Assembly (NCBI RefSeq): GCF_017308975.1
Contig: NZ_JADWPD010000010.1
Location: 186,001-250,000, forward strand
From: Amycolatopsis sp. MtRt-6
GTDB taxonomy: Bacteria; Actinomycetota; Actinomycetes; Mycobacteriales; Pseudonocardiaceae
DNA length: 64,000 nt
Direction of reading: 5' to 3'
Both the position numbers and the translations under genes were made by a program. The notes beneath the pieces were generated by a model. That model searched no databases. It was not told the origin of the DNA and worked only from the letters and a program-made list of their open reading frames with translations. Each line of letters opens with the position of its first letter. Position 1 is the first letter of the stretch. This document shows positions 1 to 8,394 of this stretch, in pieces.

Positions 1-1
1 G

Positions 2-223
2 CAGGCGGCGAAGCTGAACCTCCGCAAGTCGCCCGTCGGGGTGACGCTGCGGACGAAGGACGGCCGCGAGGCCGCCGTCAAGACCGGGCCCGACCCGGTG
101 ACCGTCGTCGGCGAGCCGGTTGACCTGCTGCTGTTCGTCTTCGGCCGCGACGCCGTTCACCTGGACTTCGAGGGCGACGCGGCCGCGGTCGGCCGGCTGC
201 AGTCGGTGAACCGGGGCCTCTAG
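2..223 (+). CDS. C-terminal part of a TIGR03085/maleylpyruvate isomerase-type protein (partial)
   Basis: The reading frame is open from the first base of the window, so the gene begins outside it. About 73 C-terminal residues are visible. The segment VTVVGEPVDLLLFVFGR followed by an acidic stretch and a short tail resembles the C-terminal sterol-carrier-like half of the actinobacterial DinB/MDMPI superfamily (TIGR03085 type), in which the missing N-terminal half binds metal. The family call rests on this half only. The tautomerase gene begins 10 bases downstream on the same strand and may be cotranscribed. Confidence 0.6.
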   Translation, partial: QAAKLNLRKSPVGVTLRTKDGREAAVKTGPDPVTVVGEPVDLLLFVFGRDAVHLDFEGDAAAVGRLQSVNRGL

Positions 224-233
224 GCTGCGCCCC

Positions 234-419
234 ATGCCGATGATCAGCGTTGCCATGTTCCCCGGCCGCACGCCGGCCCAGAAGAGCGCCTTGGTCCGCG
301 AGCTGACCGACGCCTTCGTCCGCACCTGCGGCGGCAAGCCCGAAGGCGTCCAGGTGACGCTGATCGAGATCGGCGCCGACCACTGGGCGTCCGGCGGCGT
401 CCTCTATTCGGACCGCTGA
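234..419 (+). CDS. 4-oxalocrotonate tautomerase family protein
   Basis: This 61-residue protein has the size of 4-oxalocrotonate tautomerase subunits. Pro follows the initiator Met (MPMISVAMFPGR), and this Pro becomes the N-terminal catalytic base once Met is removed. Family members form small oligomers that catalyse keto-enol proton transfers, often in aromatic degradation, but no substrate can be inferred here. The segment LVRELTDAFVRTCGG matches the amphipathic helix of the family. It lies 10 bases after the upstream gene and is followed by a hairpin terminator at 421-453. Confidence 0.85.
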   Translation: MPMISVAMFPGRTPAQKSALVRELTDAFVRTCGGKPEGVQVTLIEIGADHWASGGVLYSDR

Positions 420-420
420 A

Positions 421-453
421 CCCGCCGGGAGACCGGACCGGCCTCCCGGCGGG
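421..453. terminator. Bidirectional hairpin terminator
   Basis: A perfect 11-bp inverted repeat, CCCGCCGGGAG (421-431) and CTCCCGGCGGG (443-453), with an 11-base loop, sits between two converging genes (tautomerase and S9 peptidase). It has no strong T tract, as is common in high-GC actinobacteria. Confidence 0.75.
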
Positions 454-458
454 ATGCG

Positions 459-2309
459 TCAGCGCAGGCCGAGGGCCCGCAGCGCGAAGCTGACTTCGAT
501 CGCCGTCTGCTTGATCGTCTCGGCGATCACCAGCGAGCCGTGGCCCGCGTCGTAGCGGTAGAACTCGTGGTGCAGGTCGCGGCCGCCGAGCCGGTCGAGG
601 TAGTTCTCGATCTGGCGGATCGGGCAGCGCGGGTCGTTGTCGCCGGCCAGCACGAGCACCGGCGCCGTGACGGCGTCGACGTACGTGATCGGCGAGCACT
701 CCCGGTACACCGCGGGCACGTCCTCCGGCGAGCCGCCGAAGAGCGCGCGGTCGAACGAGCGCAGCTGCTCCATCTCGTCCTCGTACGCGGCGACGTAGTC
801 GGCCACCGGCACCCCGGCGACACCCGCCGCCCACCGCGACGGCTGCGTGCCGAGCGCGAGCAGGGACAGGTAGCCACCCCACGAAGCGCCGTTCACGACG
901 CACTTCGCCGGGTCGCTGAGTCCGGTTTGGACGGCCCAGTCGTGGACCGCGGCGACGTCTTCCAGCTCGGTCAGGCCGGGACGGCCCTCGATGGCGTCGC
1001 GCCAGGCCGAGCCGTAGCCGGTCGAGCCGCGGTAGTTGACCTCGACCACCGCGAACCCGGCGTCGAGCCAGGTCGCGCGGTAGGCGGAGAAGCGGTCCTC
1101 GTCGGCCGCGTGCGGGCCGCCGTGCAGGGAGAACACCGTGGGCAGCGGGCCGTCCGGCGCGCCCGGAGGCCGCGAGACGAGCGCGTGGATCCGCCCGCCG
1201 ACGCCTTCGACGAACGCGTCCGTCACCGGCTCCGAGCCCGGCGCGCGCTCACCCGGCGGTTCGAGCAGGACGGCGTCGGTGCCGTCGACGGCCCGCGCGC
1301 GCACCGCGGCCGGCTCGGCGGCGCTGGACCACGAGTACTCGACCGTGCCGTCCGGGCGGACGCCCGCGCCGCCGATCCGGCCGGCCGGGGTGTCCACAGA
1401 GGACAATTCGGCCGTGTCGAGGTCGTAGCGGTACAACGAACTGCGGCCTTCGTGGAAGTGGACGACGAGCAGGGCACGCGCGTCCGGGTACCAGCCCGCG
1501 ACGACTTCGCCGGGCAGGTCCAGTTCGATCTCGGTCTCGGTGTCCGCCCGGACGTCCCAGACGAGCAGCTCTTCGCGGCCGCGGCGCTCGTGCAGCACGA
1601 GCAGCCGCTGGTCGCCGGGCAGCGGGGAGAACTCGAGCGCGGAGAGGCCCTTGCCCTCGCCGTCCCATTTGTCCGATACGGTCGCGAAGCCGTCGGTCGC
1701 GAGCACCCGCAGCGCGGGGTGCCGGGAGTCGCCGTGCTCGGAGTGCGAGATCGCGATCAGGCTCTCGTCGCGGGACAGGGCCGCGATGCCGGCGTCGTCC
1801 GGGTGGCTGTAGAAGCGCCGCGTCTCGCCGCCGGTCCGGGCGAACAGCTCGCTGCCGTCGTCGGTCGAGACGCCGACCGCGACGAGGTTCCGGCCGATCT
1901 CGAGCCCGGCCGGGTAGCCGTCGTGGACGTCCGGCACGGCCTTCTCCGGCTCGCTGCCCTCGGTCGCGGCGAACGGCTCGCGCACCCACGAGCCGAACTC
2001 GTCGCCGTCGGTGTCGTCGAACCACCAGATCCACTCGCCGTCCGGCGACGGCGTGGCGTGCAGGGTGCCGTTGGGCCGGTCGGTGACACGGCGGTGCTCG
2101 TCCGTCGCGCGGTTCCAGGCGTAGACCTCCCAGACGCCGCTGGCGTTGGAGACGTAGACGTTCGCGTCGGGGGCGTCGCGGGCCCACTCGGGCACGGAGA
2201 TGCGCGGGGCGTGGAAGCGGGCGCGCCAGCGGGCTTCGGCTTCGGCGTCTTCGAACAGCCGGTCCGGGACCACCGCGGGCGGATATTGGTTGGCTGACTG
2301 CGTGCTCAC
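459..2309 (-). CDS. S9 family (prolyl oligopeptidase-like) serine peptidase
   Basis: This is a 616-residue cytosolic-looking protein without a signal peptide. The N-terminal two thirds look like a beta-propeller (repeated blades with SPDGEW and YRYDLDT type strands) and the C-terminal third is an alpha/beta hydrolase. Catalytic Ser is in GASWGGY (about residue 475), Asp in LAGDNDPRC (about 558) and His in DAGHGS (about 589), the order expected of family S9. It probably trims short peptides or acyl-peptides. I chose the GTG at 2309 (MSTQSANQ) because the longer open frame upstream is Arg-rich noise. The start lies 30 bases from that of the divergent methyltransferase, so the two promoters must overlap. 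Confidence 0.85.
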   Translation of the reverse strand: MSTQSANQYPPAVVPDRLFEDAEAEARWRARFHAPRISVPEWARDAPDANVYVSNASGVWEVYAWNRATDEHRRVTDRPNGTLHATPSPDGEWIWWFDDTDGDEFGSWVREPFAATEGSEPEKAVPDVHDGYPAGLEIGRNLVAVGVSTDDGSELFARTGGETRRFYSHPDDAGIAALSRDESLIAISHSEHGDSRHPALRVLATDGFATVSDKWDGEGKGLSALEFSPLPGDQRLLVLHERRGREELLVWDVRADTETEIELDLPGEVVAGWYPDARALLVVHFHEGRSSLYRYDLDTAELSSVDTPAGRIGGAGVRPDGTVEYSWSSAAEPAAVRARAVDGTDAVLLEPPGERAPGSEPVTDAFVEGVGGRIHALVSRPPGAPDGPLPTVFSLHGGPHAADEDRFSAYRATWLDAGFAVVEVNYRGSTGYGSAWRDAIEGRPGLTELEDVAAVHDWAVQTGLSDPAKCVVNGASWGGYLSLLALGTQPSRWAAGVAGVPVADYVAAYEDEMEQLRSFDRALFGGSPEDVPAVYRECSPITYVDAVTAPVLVLAGDNDPRCPIRQIENYLDRLGGRDLHHEFYRYDAGHGSLVIAETIKQTAIEVSFALRALGLR

Positions 2310-2339
2310 CCCTCGATCCTGCCACCTTCTGGCCGTACT

Positions 2340-3122
2340 GTGTGCGGGGTGCTGGAGGGTTACGCGCCGGGCTACGGTGCAGACGCGGTGTCGATGCTGG
2401 CCGCGCGCACGGCGGCGGAGCGCGCGACGTTCGCCCAGCCCCTGTTCCGGCCGGGCATGTGGGTGGTCGACCTGGGCTGCGGTCCGGGCTCGATCACCCT
2501 GGGCCTGGCCGCGGAGTCCCGGGTGACGGGCCTCGACGTCGACGCGGGCCAGGTGGCACTGGCCCGGGCGGCGGCTCGCCGCGCCGGAAGGTCCACAGTG
2601 GACTTCGTGGTGGGCTCGGCGTACGACCTGCCGTTCGCTGCCGGCAGCGTGGACGTGGCGTTCTCGCACGCGCTGTTCGAGCACCTTTCCCGTCCCGCCG
2701 ACGCACTGGCCGAGCTACGTCGGGTGCTCCGCCCTGGCGGCCGGCTGGCGTTGTCCACATCGGACTGGAGCAAGGCGCGCCTGCGGCCGAAGACGGCGAA
2801 CGTCGACGCGGCCCTGCGCGGGCACTACCTCCTGCGCCGCCGCGCGGGCGGCAACCCGTTCGCCGGCCGGAACATCGCGGAGGAGTGCGTCCGGGCGGGC
2901 TTCACGGAGGTGGCGTCGCGCGCGAAGTACCGCGAGGACATGAGTTACCGCGACCTGGCGAAGTACGTGGAGTCGAGGCTCGACGCGGCGATCGCGGACC
3001 CGGCGTACGCGCGCGACCGCGACCAGCTGGCGAGCGCGGCCCGCTCGGCGTGGATGTGGACCCGCGGCGGTGACGGCGATTTCAGCCAGTGCTGGGTCGA
3101 GGTGACGGCCACCCGGCCCTGA
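2340..3122 (+). CDS. Class I SAM-dependent methyltransferase
   Basis: This 260-residue protein has the SAM-binding motif I VDLGCGPGS near residue 44, an acidic motif II (GLDVDAGQ), and the post-motif FSHALFEHLSRPADALAELRR..LRPGG typical of UbiE/Methyltransf_11 proteins. The substrate cannot be told from sequence. The GTG at 2340 is used. A second in-frame GTG at 2349 is possible and would remove three residues. Family recognition is secure; function is open. Confidence 0.85.
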   Translation: MCGVLEGYAPGYGADAVSMLAARTAAERATFAQPLFRPGMWVVDLGCGPGSITLGLAAESRVTGLDVDAGQVALARAAARRAGRSTVDFVVGSAYDLPFAAGSVDVAFSHALFEHLSRPADALAELRRVLRPGGRLALSTSDWSKARLRPKTANVDAALRGHYLLRRRAGGNPFAGRNIAEECVRAGFTEVASRAKYREDMSYRDLAKYVESRLDAAIADPAYARDRDQLASAARSAWMWTRGGDGDFSQCWVEVTATRP

Positions 3123-3130
3123 AAACCAGA

Positions 3131-3158
3131 AGAGCCGGTGTCCGAAGACACCGGCTCT
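3131..3158 (-). terminator. Terminator hairpin with UUCG tetraloop
   Basis: A 12-bp perfect stem (AGAGCCGGTGTC paired with GACACCGGCTCT) closes a four-base loop. On the minus strand the loop reads C(TTCG)G, the exceptionally stable UUCG tetraloop, and is followed by TTCTGGTTTT. It fits as the terminator of the tRNA-Pro transcript and may also stop transcription from the methyltransferase gene. Confidence 0.8.
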
Positions 3159-3164
3159 TACTCG

Positions 3165-3238
3165 TCGGGGTGGCGGGATTTGAACCCACGACCTCCTCGA
3201 CCCGAACGAGGCACGCTACCAAGCTGCGCCACACCCCG
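3165..3238 (-). tRNA. tRNA-Pro (anticodon CGG)
   Basis: The minus strand folds as a cloverleaf of 74 bases. The acceptor stem CGGGGTG pairs with CACCCCG, with discriminator A at 3165. The anticodon arm is CCTCG-TTCGGGT-CGAGG, giving anticodon CGG. The T arm contains GGTTCAAATCC. The 3' CCA is not encoded. Only a terminator hairpin separates it from the methyltransferase gene. Confidence 0.95.
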
Positions 3239-3267
3239 AGGTACTGCTTAACGGGTCGTGGAGAAGT

Positions 3268-4248
3268 CTAGCGGACGCTGTCGCGGGCTTTACGGGGGGC
3301 CGACTTATCGGGCTCGGAAGACCCCGATCCGCGCGGGACCAGCGTCAACAGGCTCGCTTCGGGCGGGCAGGCGAACCGCGCCGGCGCCCACGGCGACGTC
3401 CCCAACCCGGCCGAGACGTGCAGCCACATGTGCGCGCCCCAGCGCGAGGCCCCGCGCGCGCGGCTGCGATCCAGGTCACAGTTGGTGACGATGGCGCCGT
3501 AACCCGGGAGCCGGAGCTGGCCGCCGTGGGTGTGGCCCGCCAGGACCAGGTCGTAACCGTCGGTGGCGAACGTGTCGAGCACCCGCGGCTCCGGCGAGTG
3601 CGTGACGCCGAGGCGGAGGGCCGCGCCGCTGTCGGCCGGGCCCGCGATGTCGGCGTAGCGGTCGCGGCGCAGGTGCGGGTCGTCGACGCCGGCCGCGAAC
3701 ACGCGCTGCCCGCCGACGTCGACCGTGCGGCGGACGTGCGTCAGGTCCGTCCAGCCGCGCTCGACGAACGCCGCGCGCAGGTCGCGCCACGGGAGCTGGA
3801 CGCCGTGGATGCGCTTCTTCTTGCCCTGCGGCATCAGGTAGCGGGCCGGGTTCTTCGGCTTGGGCGCGTAGTAGTCGTTGCTGCCGAAGACGAACACGCC
3901 GGGCCGGTCGAGCAGCGGTCCCAGCGCGCGCAGCACGGCCGGGACGGCCGTCCGGTGCGACAGGTTGTCGCCGGTGTTGACGACGAGGTCCGGGTTCAGC
4001 TCGTCGAGCGCGGCGACCCACCGCTGCTTGCTGTGGTGGCCGGGCAGCATGTGCAGGTCCGAGACGTGCAGGATCGTGAACGGCCGGGACCCGGGGGCCA
4101 GCACCGGCAGTTCGGCGGTCCGCAGGGTCCAGAGGCGCCGTTCGATGCCGACGGCGTAACCGAGGGTCGCGACGCCGAGCGCCAGCGTCCCCGCGGCGAG
4201 GCGGGCCGCCGTCGCCCCCGACGTGCGTGTGTTACTGAGCGTGCTCAC
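3268..4248 (-). CDS. Membrane-anchored metallophosphoesterase (calcineurin-like)
   Basis: This 326-residue protein carries the dinuclear metal-site motifs of calcineurin-like phosphoesterases: DLH (residues 64-66), GDN (93-95), GSND (122-125) and GHTHGGQ (about 236). Residues 14-34 form a hydrophobic N-terminal anchor, as in YkuE-type enzymes that act at the outer face of the membrane. It lies downstream of the PBP gene on the same strand, the order remembered for Rv3683 and ponA2 in M. tuberculosis. This suggests a cell-envelope role, but the substrate is unknown. Confidence 0.88.
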   Translation of the reverse strand: MSTLSNTRTSGATAARLAAGTLALGVATLGYAVGIERRLWTLRTAELPVLAPGSRPFTILHVSDLHMLPGHHSKQRWVAALDELNPDLVVNTGDNLSHRTAVPAVLRALGPLLDRPGVFVFGSNDYYAPKPKNPARYLMPQGKKKRIHGVQLPWRDLRAAFVERGWTDLTHVRRTVDVGGQRVFAAGVDDPHLRRDRYADIAGPADSGAALRLGVTHSPEPRVLDTFATDGYDLVLAGHTHGGQLRLPGYGAIVTNCDLDRSRARGASRWGAHMWLHVSAGLGTSPWAPARFACPPEASLLTLVPRGSGSSEPDKSAPRKARDSVR

Positions 4249-4360
4249 GACACCCAGGATACGTGCTCGGCAGGGGGATGACTTCGCCGCCGTTACGGGG
4301 AACCTGCCACGCGGGAGCTTCGACCGTCCACTGTGGAAACGAAGTCCGGCCGGAAACGGA

Positions 4361-4395
4361 AGCGGGGCGGGAGGTTTGTCACCTCCCGCCCCGCT
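4361..4395 (-). terminator. Strong hairpin terminator of the PBP gene
   Basis: A perfect 15-bp stem, AGCGGGGCGGGAGGT (4361-4375) and ACCTCCCGCCCCGCT (4381-4395), has a five-base loop. It begins 13 bases past the stop of the minus-strand PBP gene and separates it from the phosphoesterase gene. Confidence 0.85.
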
Positions 4396-4408
4396 TCGCG
4401 GGTCGAAC

Positions 4409-6586
4409 CTAGCGGGCGCCGCCGCCCATGTACTTCGGGTCCGGTGCCGGCAACTGCATCACCGGCTGGCCGGCGTCGAGGATGTTCTTCATCGCGCCGA
4501 ACCACGTCCGGGCCGGGGCCCGGCCACCGAAGATGTTGCCGGTCGGGCACACGCGGACGTTGCCGGGGCCGGCGTCGCAGATACCGCCTTGGCCGCCGCC
4601 GAACTTGAACGTCATGGCCGCGCCCGCCAGCTGGGGGGTGCCGCCGACGAACGTCGCCGAGACGTTGCCCTGCGTCGTGCCCGTCTTGCCGATCATCGGG
4701 CGGTTCCAGCCGACGGCGTTGGCCGCCTGGAACGACGTGCCGCCCGGCTGGTCGTCCTTGCTCATGCCGACCGCGAGGCTGTTCGCCAGGCCCTCGGGCA
4801 CGGCCTGCTCGCAGGGAGCTTCCTTGATCGGCACCGGCTTTCCGTTGCGGTCGGTCACCGCGGCGATCGGCGTCGGCGGGCACCAGACGCCGCCGGAGAG
4901 GATCGTCGCCGCCACGTTGCCCAGCTCCAGGCCGCTCAGTGGGCTGAAGCCCAGGGTGAACGCGCCGAAGCCGGGGTTGTTCCCGCGCGGGCCGTAGTAC
5001 TCGGCCTGGCTCAGCCGCTTCGCCTCCGATTCGGCCTTCGGGTCGACGGTGCCGCCGCCGATGTTGCTCGCCATCGTGTCGCGCATGCCGAGCCGCTTGG
5101 CCATGTCGATGCCCGGCGCCGTGCTGCCGAGCCGGTCCTCGAGTTCCACAAACGTGGTGTTCGGCGACGTCGCCAGCGCGGTCTGGACCGTTGCGCCCTC
5201 GGCAATGCGGCTGTAGTCACCCGCGTTGCCGACGCAGTACCAGCGGGAACGCAGCGGTGGCCCGGTCTGCGGGCAGCTGTTGCCACCACCGGTGAACACG
5301 CGCGAGACGTAGGTGTCCGGCACCTGGACCGGCGTGAAGATCCCGGCGACACCCTTGTCCAGCGCCGCCGCCGTGGTGAAGATCTTGTACGTCGACCCCG
5401 CGCCACCGGTGTTGTACACGCCGGTGGGCAACGCGTACGTCGTCTGGCCCGCGTCCTGGTTCTGGCCGTAGTCGCGGTTCGAGGCCAGTGCCACCACCTC
5501 GTGCCGGTCCTTGCCCGGTTTCACCAGTGACAACGTGTTCGCCACGTACGGCTGCGTCTTCTTGACCTGCGCCTCCGCCGAGACCTTCGCCTCGTGGTTG
5601 GCGCGCTCGTCCAGCGTGCTCTTGATCGTGTAGCCGCCGGAGTAGAGCTGGTCCTTCGTCATCCCGCCGGCCTTGAGGAGGTAGTCCTCGACGTACTGGC
5701 AGAAGAACCCGGCTTCCGGGCCCGCGCCGATGCAGTTGGCCGGCGGCTTCTTCGGGGAGTCCGGGACCACGCCCAGCGGCTCGCCCTTGAACCGGTCCGC
5801 GTCGGCCTTCGCCAGCTTCTTGTTGTCCACCATGCGGTCGAGCACGAGGTTGCGGCGCGCGGTGGCCTTGTCCGGGTGGTTCCACGGGTCGTTGTTGATC
5901 GGGTTGTTGACCAGGCCGGCCAGCAGCGCGGCCTGCGGCACGGTGAGCTTCTCCGGCGTCGTGTCGAAGTACGCGTGCGCGGCCGCGCCGATGCCGTAGA
6001 TCTGCCGGGAGAACTCGACGATGTTCAGGTAGCCCGCGAGGATCTGCTGCTTGGTCAGCTTCGTCTCGAGCTGGATCGCGATCCGCGCTTCCTTGAGCTT
6101 GCGGGGGATCGACTGCTCCTGGGCCTTCTTCTGGCCGAGCTGGTCGCCTCGGTAGACGACGTTGATGAGGTAGTTCTTCACGTACTGCTGGGTCAGCGTC
6201 GAGGCACCCTGGGTGTCGGCGCCGGTGCTGTTGCTGACGGCCGCGCGCAGCGTGCCCTGCCAGTCGACGCCGTGGTGCTCGTAGAACCGCTTGTCCTCGA
6301 CCGAGACCAGGGCCCACTTCATGGCCTCGTTGATCTGGTTCTCGGTGATCGGCAGCCGGTACTGGCTGTACAGGGTCGCGATCGGCTTGCCGGTGTTGTC
6401 CGTGACCGTCGTCACCAGCGGCGGCGGGATGTCCGCGAGGTCGGAGGAGGTCTTCTCCACCGTGTCGCTGGCCTGGTTGGACATGACACCGGCGGCCCCC
6501 ACGACCGGGAAGAGCATGCCGGCGACGAGCACCCCCGCGAGCAGACAGAGGCCGATGAGCTTGAACAAACCATCCGCTTTTCGCAC
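4409..6586 (-). CDS. ponA2: Bifunctional class A penicillin-binding protein (PonA2-like)
   Basis: This 725-residue enzyme polymerises and cross-links peptidoglycan at the outer face of the membrane. It has a short cytosolic N-terminus and one transmembrane helix (about 9-31). The GT51 glycosyltransferase domain carries catalytic Glu97 in EDKRFYEHHGVD and STLTQQYVKN at 129-138. The transpeptidase domain carries SxxK (S398-TYK), SPN (474-476) and KTG (632-634). There is no PASTA domain, although M. tuberculosis PonA2 has one, so the C-terminus is shorter. GTG start at 6586. It is divergent from a whiB4-like gene, as in mycobacteria, which supports the ponA2 assignment. Confidence 0.9.
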   Translation of the reverse strand: MRKADGLFKLIGLCLLAGVLVAGMLFPVVGAAGVMSNQASDTVEKTSSDLADIPPPLVTTVTDNTGKPIATLYSQYRLPITENQINEAMKWALVSVEDKRFYEHHGVDWQGTLRAAVSNSTGADTQGASTLTQQYVKNYLINVVYRGDQLGQKKAQEQSIPRKLKEARIAIQLETKLTKQQILAGYLNIVEFSRQIYGIGAAAHAYFDTTPEKLTVPQAALLAGLVNNPINNDPWNHPDKATARRNLVLDRMVDNKKLAKADADRFKGEPLGVVPDSPKKPPANCIGAGPEAGFFCQYVEDYLLKAGGMTKDQLYSGGYTIKSTLDERANHEAKVSAEAQVKKTQPYVANTLSLVKPGKDRHEVVALASNRDYGQNQDAGQTTYALPTGVYNTGGAGSTYKIFTTAAALDKGVAGIFTPVQVPDTYVSRVFTGGGNSCPQTGPPLRSRWYCVGNAGDYSRIAEGATVQTALATSPNTTFVELEDRLGSTAPGIDMAKRLGMRDTMASNIGGGTVDPKAESEAKRLSQAEYYGPRGNNPGFGAFTLGFSPLSGLELGNVAATILSGGVWCPPTPIAAVTDRNGKPVPIKEAPCEQAVPEGLANSLAVGMSKDDQPGGTSFQAANAVGWNRPMIGKTGTTQGNVSATFVGGTPQLAGAAMTFKFGGGQGGICDAGPGNVRVCPTGNIFGGRAPARTWFGAMKNILDAGQPVMQLPAPDPKYMGGGAR

Positions 6587-6863
6587 GAGGGCCAGGCTAC
6601 CCGGAGTGAATCAGGTGCCGGTGACGCCGTGTCTCCGAAGGTGTGAGATCAGTGACAAAACAGACCCCCTTCGGTGACAACTGGTAACGGAAGGCATCCT
6701 AGGTCTCGACGGGGGGAACCGAAGGCCCCTACAGTCCGTCAACGTCTCACGAAGAAAAGCCGACGGATGGATCAACGCGGGTGGGAGCTCGCTTGGTCCG
6801 AACGGCGGCACCGGCACCGGGGAGGTGCCCGGGTAACCGACGTGAGCTGAGGGAGACACGCTC

Positions 6864-6896
6864 GCGGGGGCAGGGCGCGCAGTGCCTTACCCCCGC
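6864..6896 (+). promoter_or_regulatory. Leader hairpin upstream of the whiB4-like gene
   Basis: The 345 bases between the divergent PBP and whiB4-like genes contain no ORF of note. A 7-bp outer stem GCGGGGG (6864-6870) and CCCCCGC (6890-6896) encloses an imperfect inner stem. It ends about 20 bases before the GTAGGGAGC ribosome-binding site. It probably lies in the 5' leader of the whiB4-like transcript. I could not match it to a known riboswitch. Confidence 0.4.
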
Positions 6897-6931
6897 CGGT
6901 GCGTCGATCACCAGGGTAGGGAGCTGGGGGT

Positions 6932-7228
6932 ATGGAAACCAACCAGTCGAGCTGGCGAATCAACGCGTCCTGCCGGGACGCCGATCCGGACGGCCTGTTC
7001 GTCCGGGGTGCGGAGCAGAACCGGGCGAAAGCGGTCTGCATGGGCTGCCCGGTCCGCACGGAATGCCTCGCCGAAGCACTCGACGGCCGCATCAACTTCG
7101 GTGTCTGGGGCGGCATGACCGAGCGGGAGCGGCGAGCCCTGCTGCGCCGCCGCCCCGACGTCGTGAGCTGGGCAGAGCTGCTCGAAGCGGCCAAGCGGGA
7201 CGCGCAGGAGCGGGTCAAGGTCGGCTGA
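6932..7228 (+). CDS. whiB4: WhiB-family iron-sulfur regulator (WhiB4-like)
   Basis: This 98-residue protein has the four Cys of WhiB proteins (C14, C36, C39, C45), which hold a [4Fe-4S] cluster, the GVWGG turn at 57-61, and a basic C-terminal segment (RERRALLRRRP) for DNA or sigma-factor contact. The position next to ponA2 and the two ArsA-type ATPases matches M. tuberculosis whiB4, a redox-responsive regulator; the paralogue assignment rests on that synteny. A ribosome-binding site GTAGGGAG lies 9 bases before the ATG. A terminator at 7237-7266 separates it from the converging ArsA gene. Confidence 0.9.
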   Translation: METNQSSWRINASCRDADPDGLFVRGAEQNRAKAVCMGCPVRTECLAEALDGRINFGVWGGMTERERRALLRRRPDVVSWAELLEAAKRDAQERVKVG

Positions 7229-7236
7229 GCGGCCGC

Positions 7237-7266
7237 GGGCGGCGCGGTCCTGCTGCCGCGCCGCCC
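7237..7266. terminator. Bidirectional terminator between whiB4 and arsA-like genes
   Basis: A perfect 11-bp stem, GGGCGGCGCGG (7237-7247) and CCGCGCCGCCC (7256-7266), has an eight-base loop. It lies between the stops of two convergent genes. Confidence 0.75.
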
Positions 7267-7284
7267 GTGCCGCTCGGCTGCGCC

Positions 7285-8394
7285 TCAGCCGGCGAGCTTC
7301 ACGCCGATGTCGCGCAGGCCGTCGAGGTCGTGCACGTCGCCGGCCAGTGCCGGCACCTTGGCCAGCGCCACCTCCGGGTGCGCGCGGGTGAAGCGCGCCA
7401 GCAGCCGCTCCTCGCGGGCCGCCAGGTCGACGCGGTCGGCGTGCAGCCGCAGCACCGCCTCGGCCAGGGGCGCGCTCTGCACCGACTCGGCCGCCGCCAG
7501 CGCCTCCGCGCCGGACAGCTTCGCCAGCACCGGGTGCGTCCGGTTCGCGATCAGCCCGGCCAGCGGCATCGACTCGGCCGACAGCCGCTCCACGAAGTAG
7601 GACGCCTCGCGCAGCGCGTCCGGCTCGGGCGCGGCCACGACCAGGAACGACGTCCCCGACGAGCGCAGCAGCTCCGCCGTCTTGCGGGCGCGCTCGCGGA
7701 AGCCGCCGAACATGCTGTCGAACGCCTGCATGAACGCCGACGCGTCGGTCAGCAGCTGGCCGCCGATGATCGTCGACACCGCCTTGGCGAACATCGAGAA
7801 CCCGGCGTTGACCACCTTGCGCAGGCCCCAGCCGCCGGCCTTCGCCGGCGCGGTGAGCAGCCGGATCATCCGGCCGTCCAGCGCGCTCGAAAGCCGCGTC
7901 GGCGCGTCGAGGAAGTCCAGCGCGGAGCGGCTCGGCGGGGTGTCCACGATGATCAGGTCCCACTCGCCGGTGGCGGCGAGCTGACCCAGCTTCTCCATCG
8001 CCATGTACTCCTGCGTGCCGGAGAACGACGTGGAAATCGTCTGGTAGAAGGGGTTCTGCAGCAGCTGCTCGGCGCGTTCCGGGCCGGCGTGCACGCGCAC
8101 CATGTCGTCGAACGTGCGACGCATGTCGAGCATCATCGCCCACAGCTCGCCCTTGGGCTCGAAGCCCTCGACCTGCACCTGCTTCGGGTGGTTGCCGAGT
8201 TCGCGCAGGCCCAGCGCCTGCGCCAGCCGCCGGGCGGGGTCGATCGTCAGCACGACGGTCTGGCGGCCGCGCTCGGCCGCGCGCAGGGCCAGCGCCGCGG
8301 CCGTGGTGGTCTTGCCGACGCCGCCGGAGCCGCAGCAGACGATCACGCGGCTTTCCGGGTCGTCGAGCAGGGCGTCGATGTCGATGGTGGTCAC
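7285..8394 (-). CDS. ArsA/GET3-family anion-transporting ATPase (second of pair)
   Basis: This 369-residue ATPase has a P-loop CGSGGVGKTT (21-30), a switch segment VDTPPSRSALDFLD and the metal/anion ATPase core of the ArsA/GET3 family. The GTG start at 8394 overlaps the TGA of the upstream ArsA gene by four bases (GTGA), implying translational coupling and a heteromeric pair. The mycobacterial homologues Rv3679/Rv3680 are reported as a two-subunit ATPase, though their physiological substrate is debated. No arsB-like membrane channel is adjacent. Confidence 0.88.
   Translation of the reverse strand: MTTIDIDALLDDPESRVIVCCGSGGVGKTTTAAALALRAAERGRQTVVLTIDPARRLAQALGLRELGNHPKQVQVEGFEPKGELWAMMLDMRRTFDDMVRVHAGPERAEQLLQNPFYQTISTSFSGTQEYMAMEKLGQLAATGEWDLIIVDTPPSRSALDFLDAPTRLSSALDGRMIRLLTAPAKAGGWGLRKVVNAGFSMFAKAVSTIIGGQLLTDASAFMQAFDSMFGGFRERARKTAELLRSSGTSFLVVAAPEPDALREASYFVERLSAESMPLAGLIANRTHPVLAKLSGAEALAAAESVQSAPLAEAVLRLHADRVDLAAREERLLARFTRAHPEVALAKVPALAGDVHDLDGLRDIGVKLAG

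Noticed and set aside
540..2297. Long plus-strand frame opposite the S9 peptidase
   Set aside because: It is the antisense shadow of a well-supported gene; its Arg/Val/Ala-rich composition is typical of such frames in high-GC DNA.
6587..6931. Cyclic-di-AMP (ydaO) riboswitch before whiB4 or ponA2
   Set aside because: Cell-wall genes are often controlled this way, but I could not line up the conserved core of that riboswitch.
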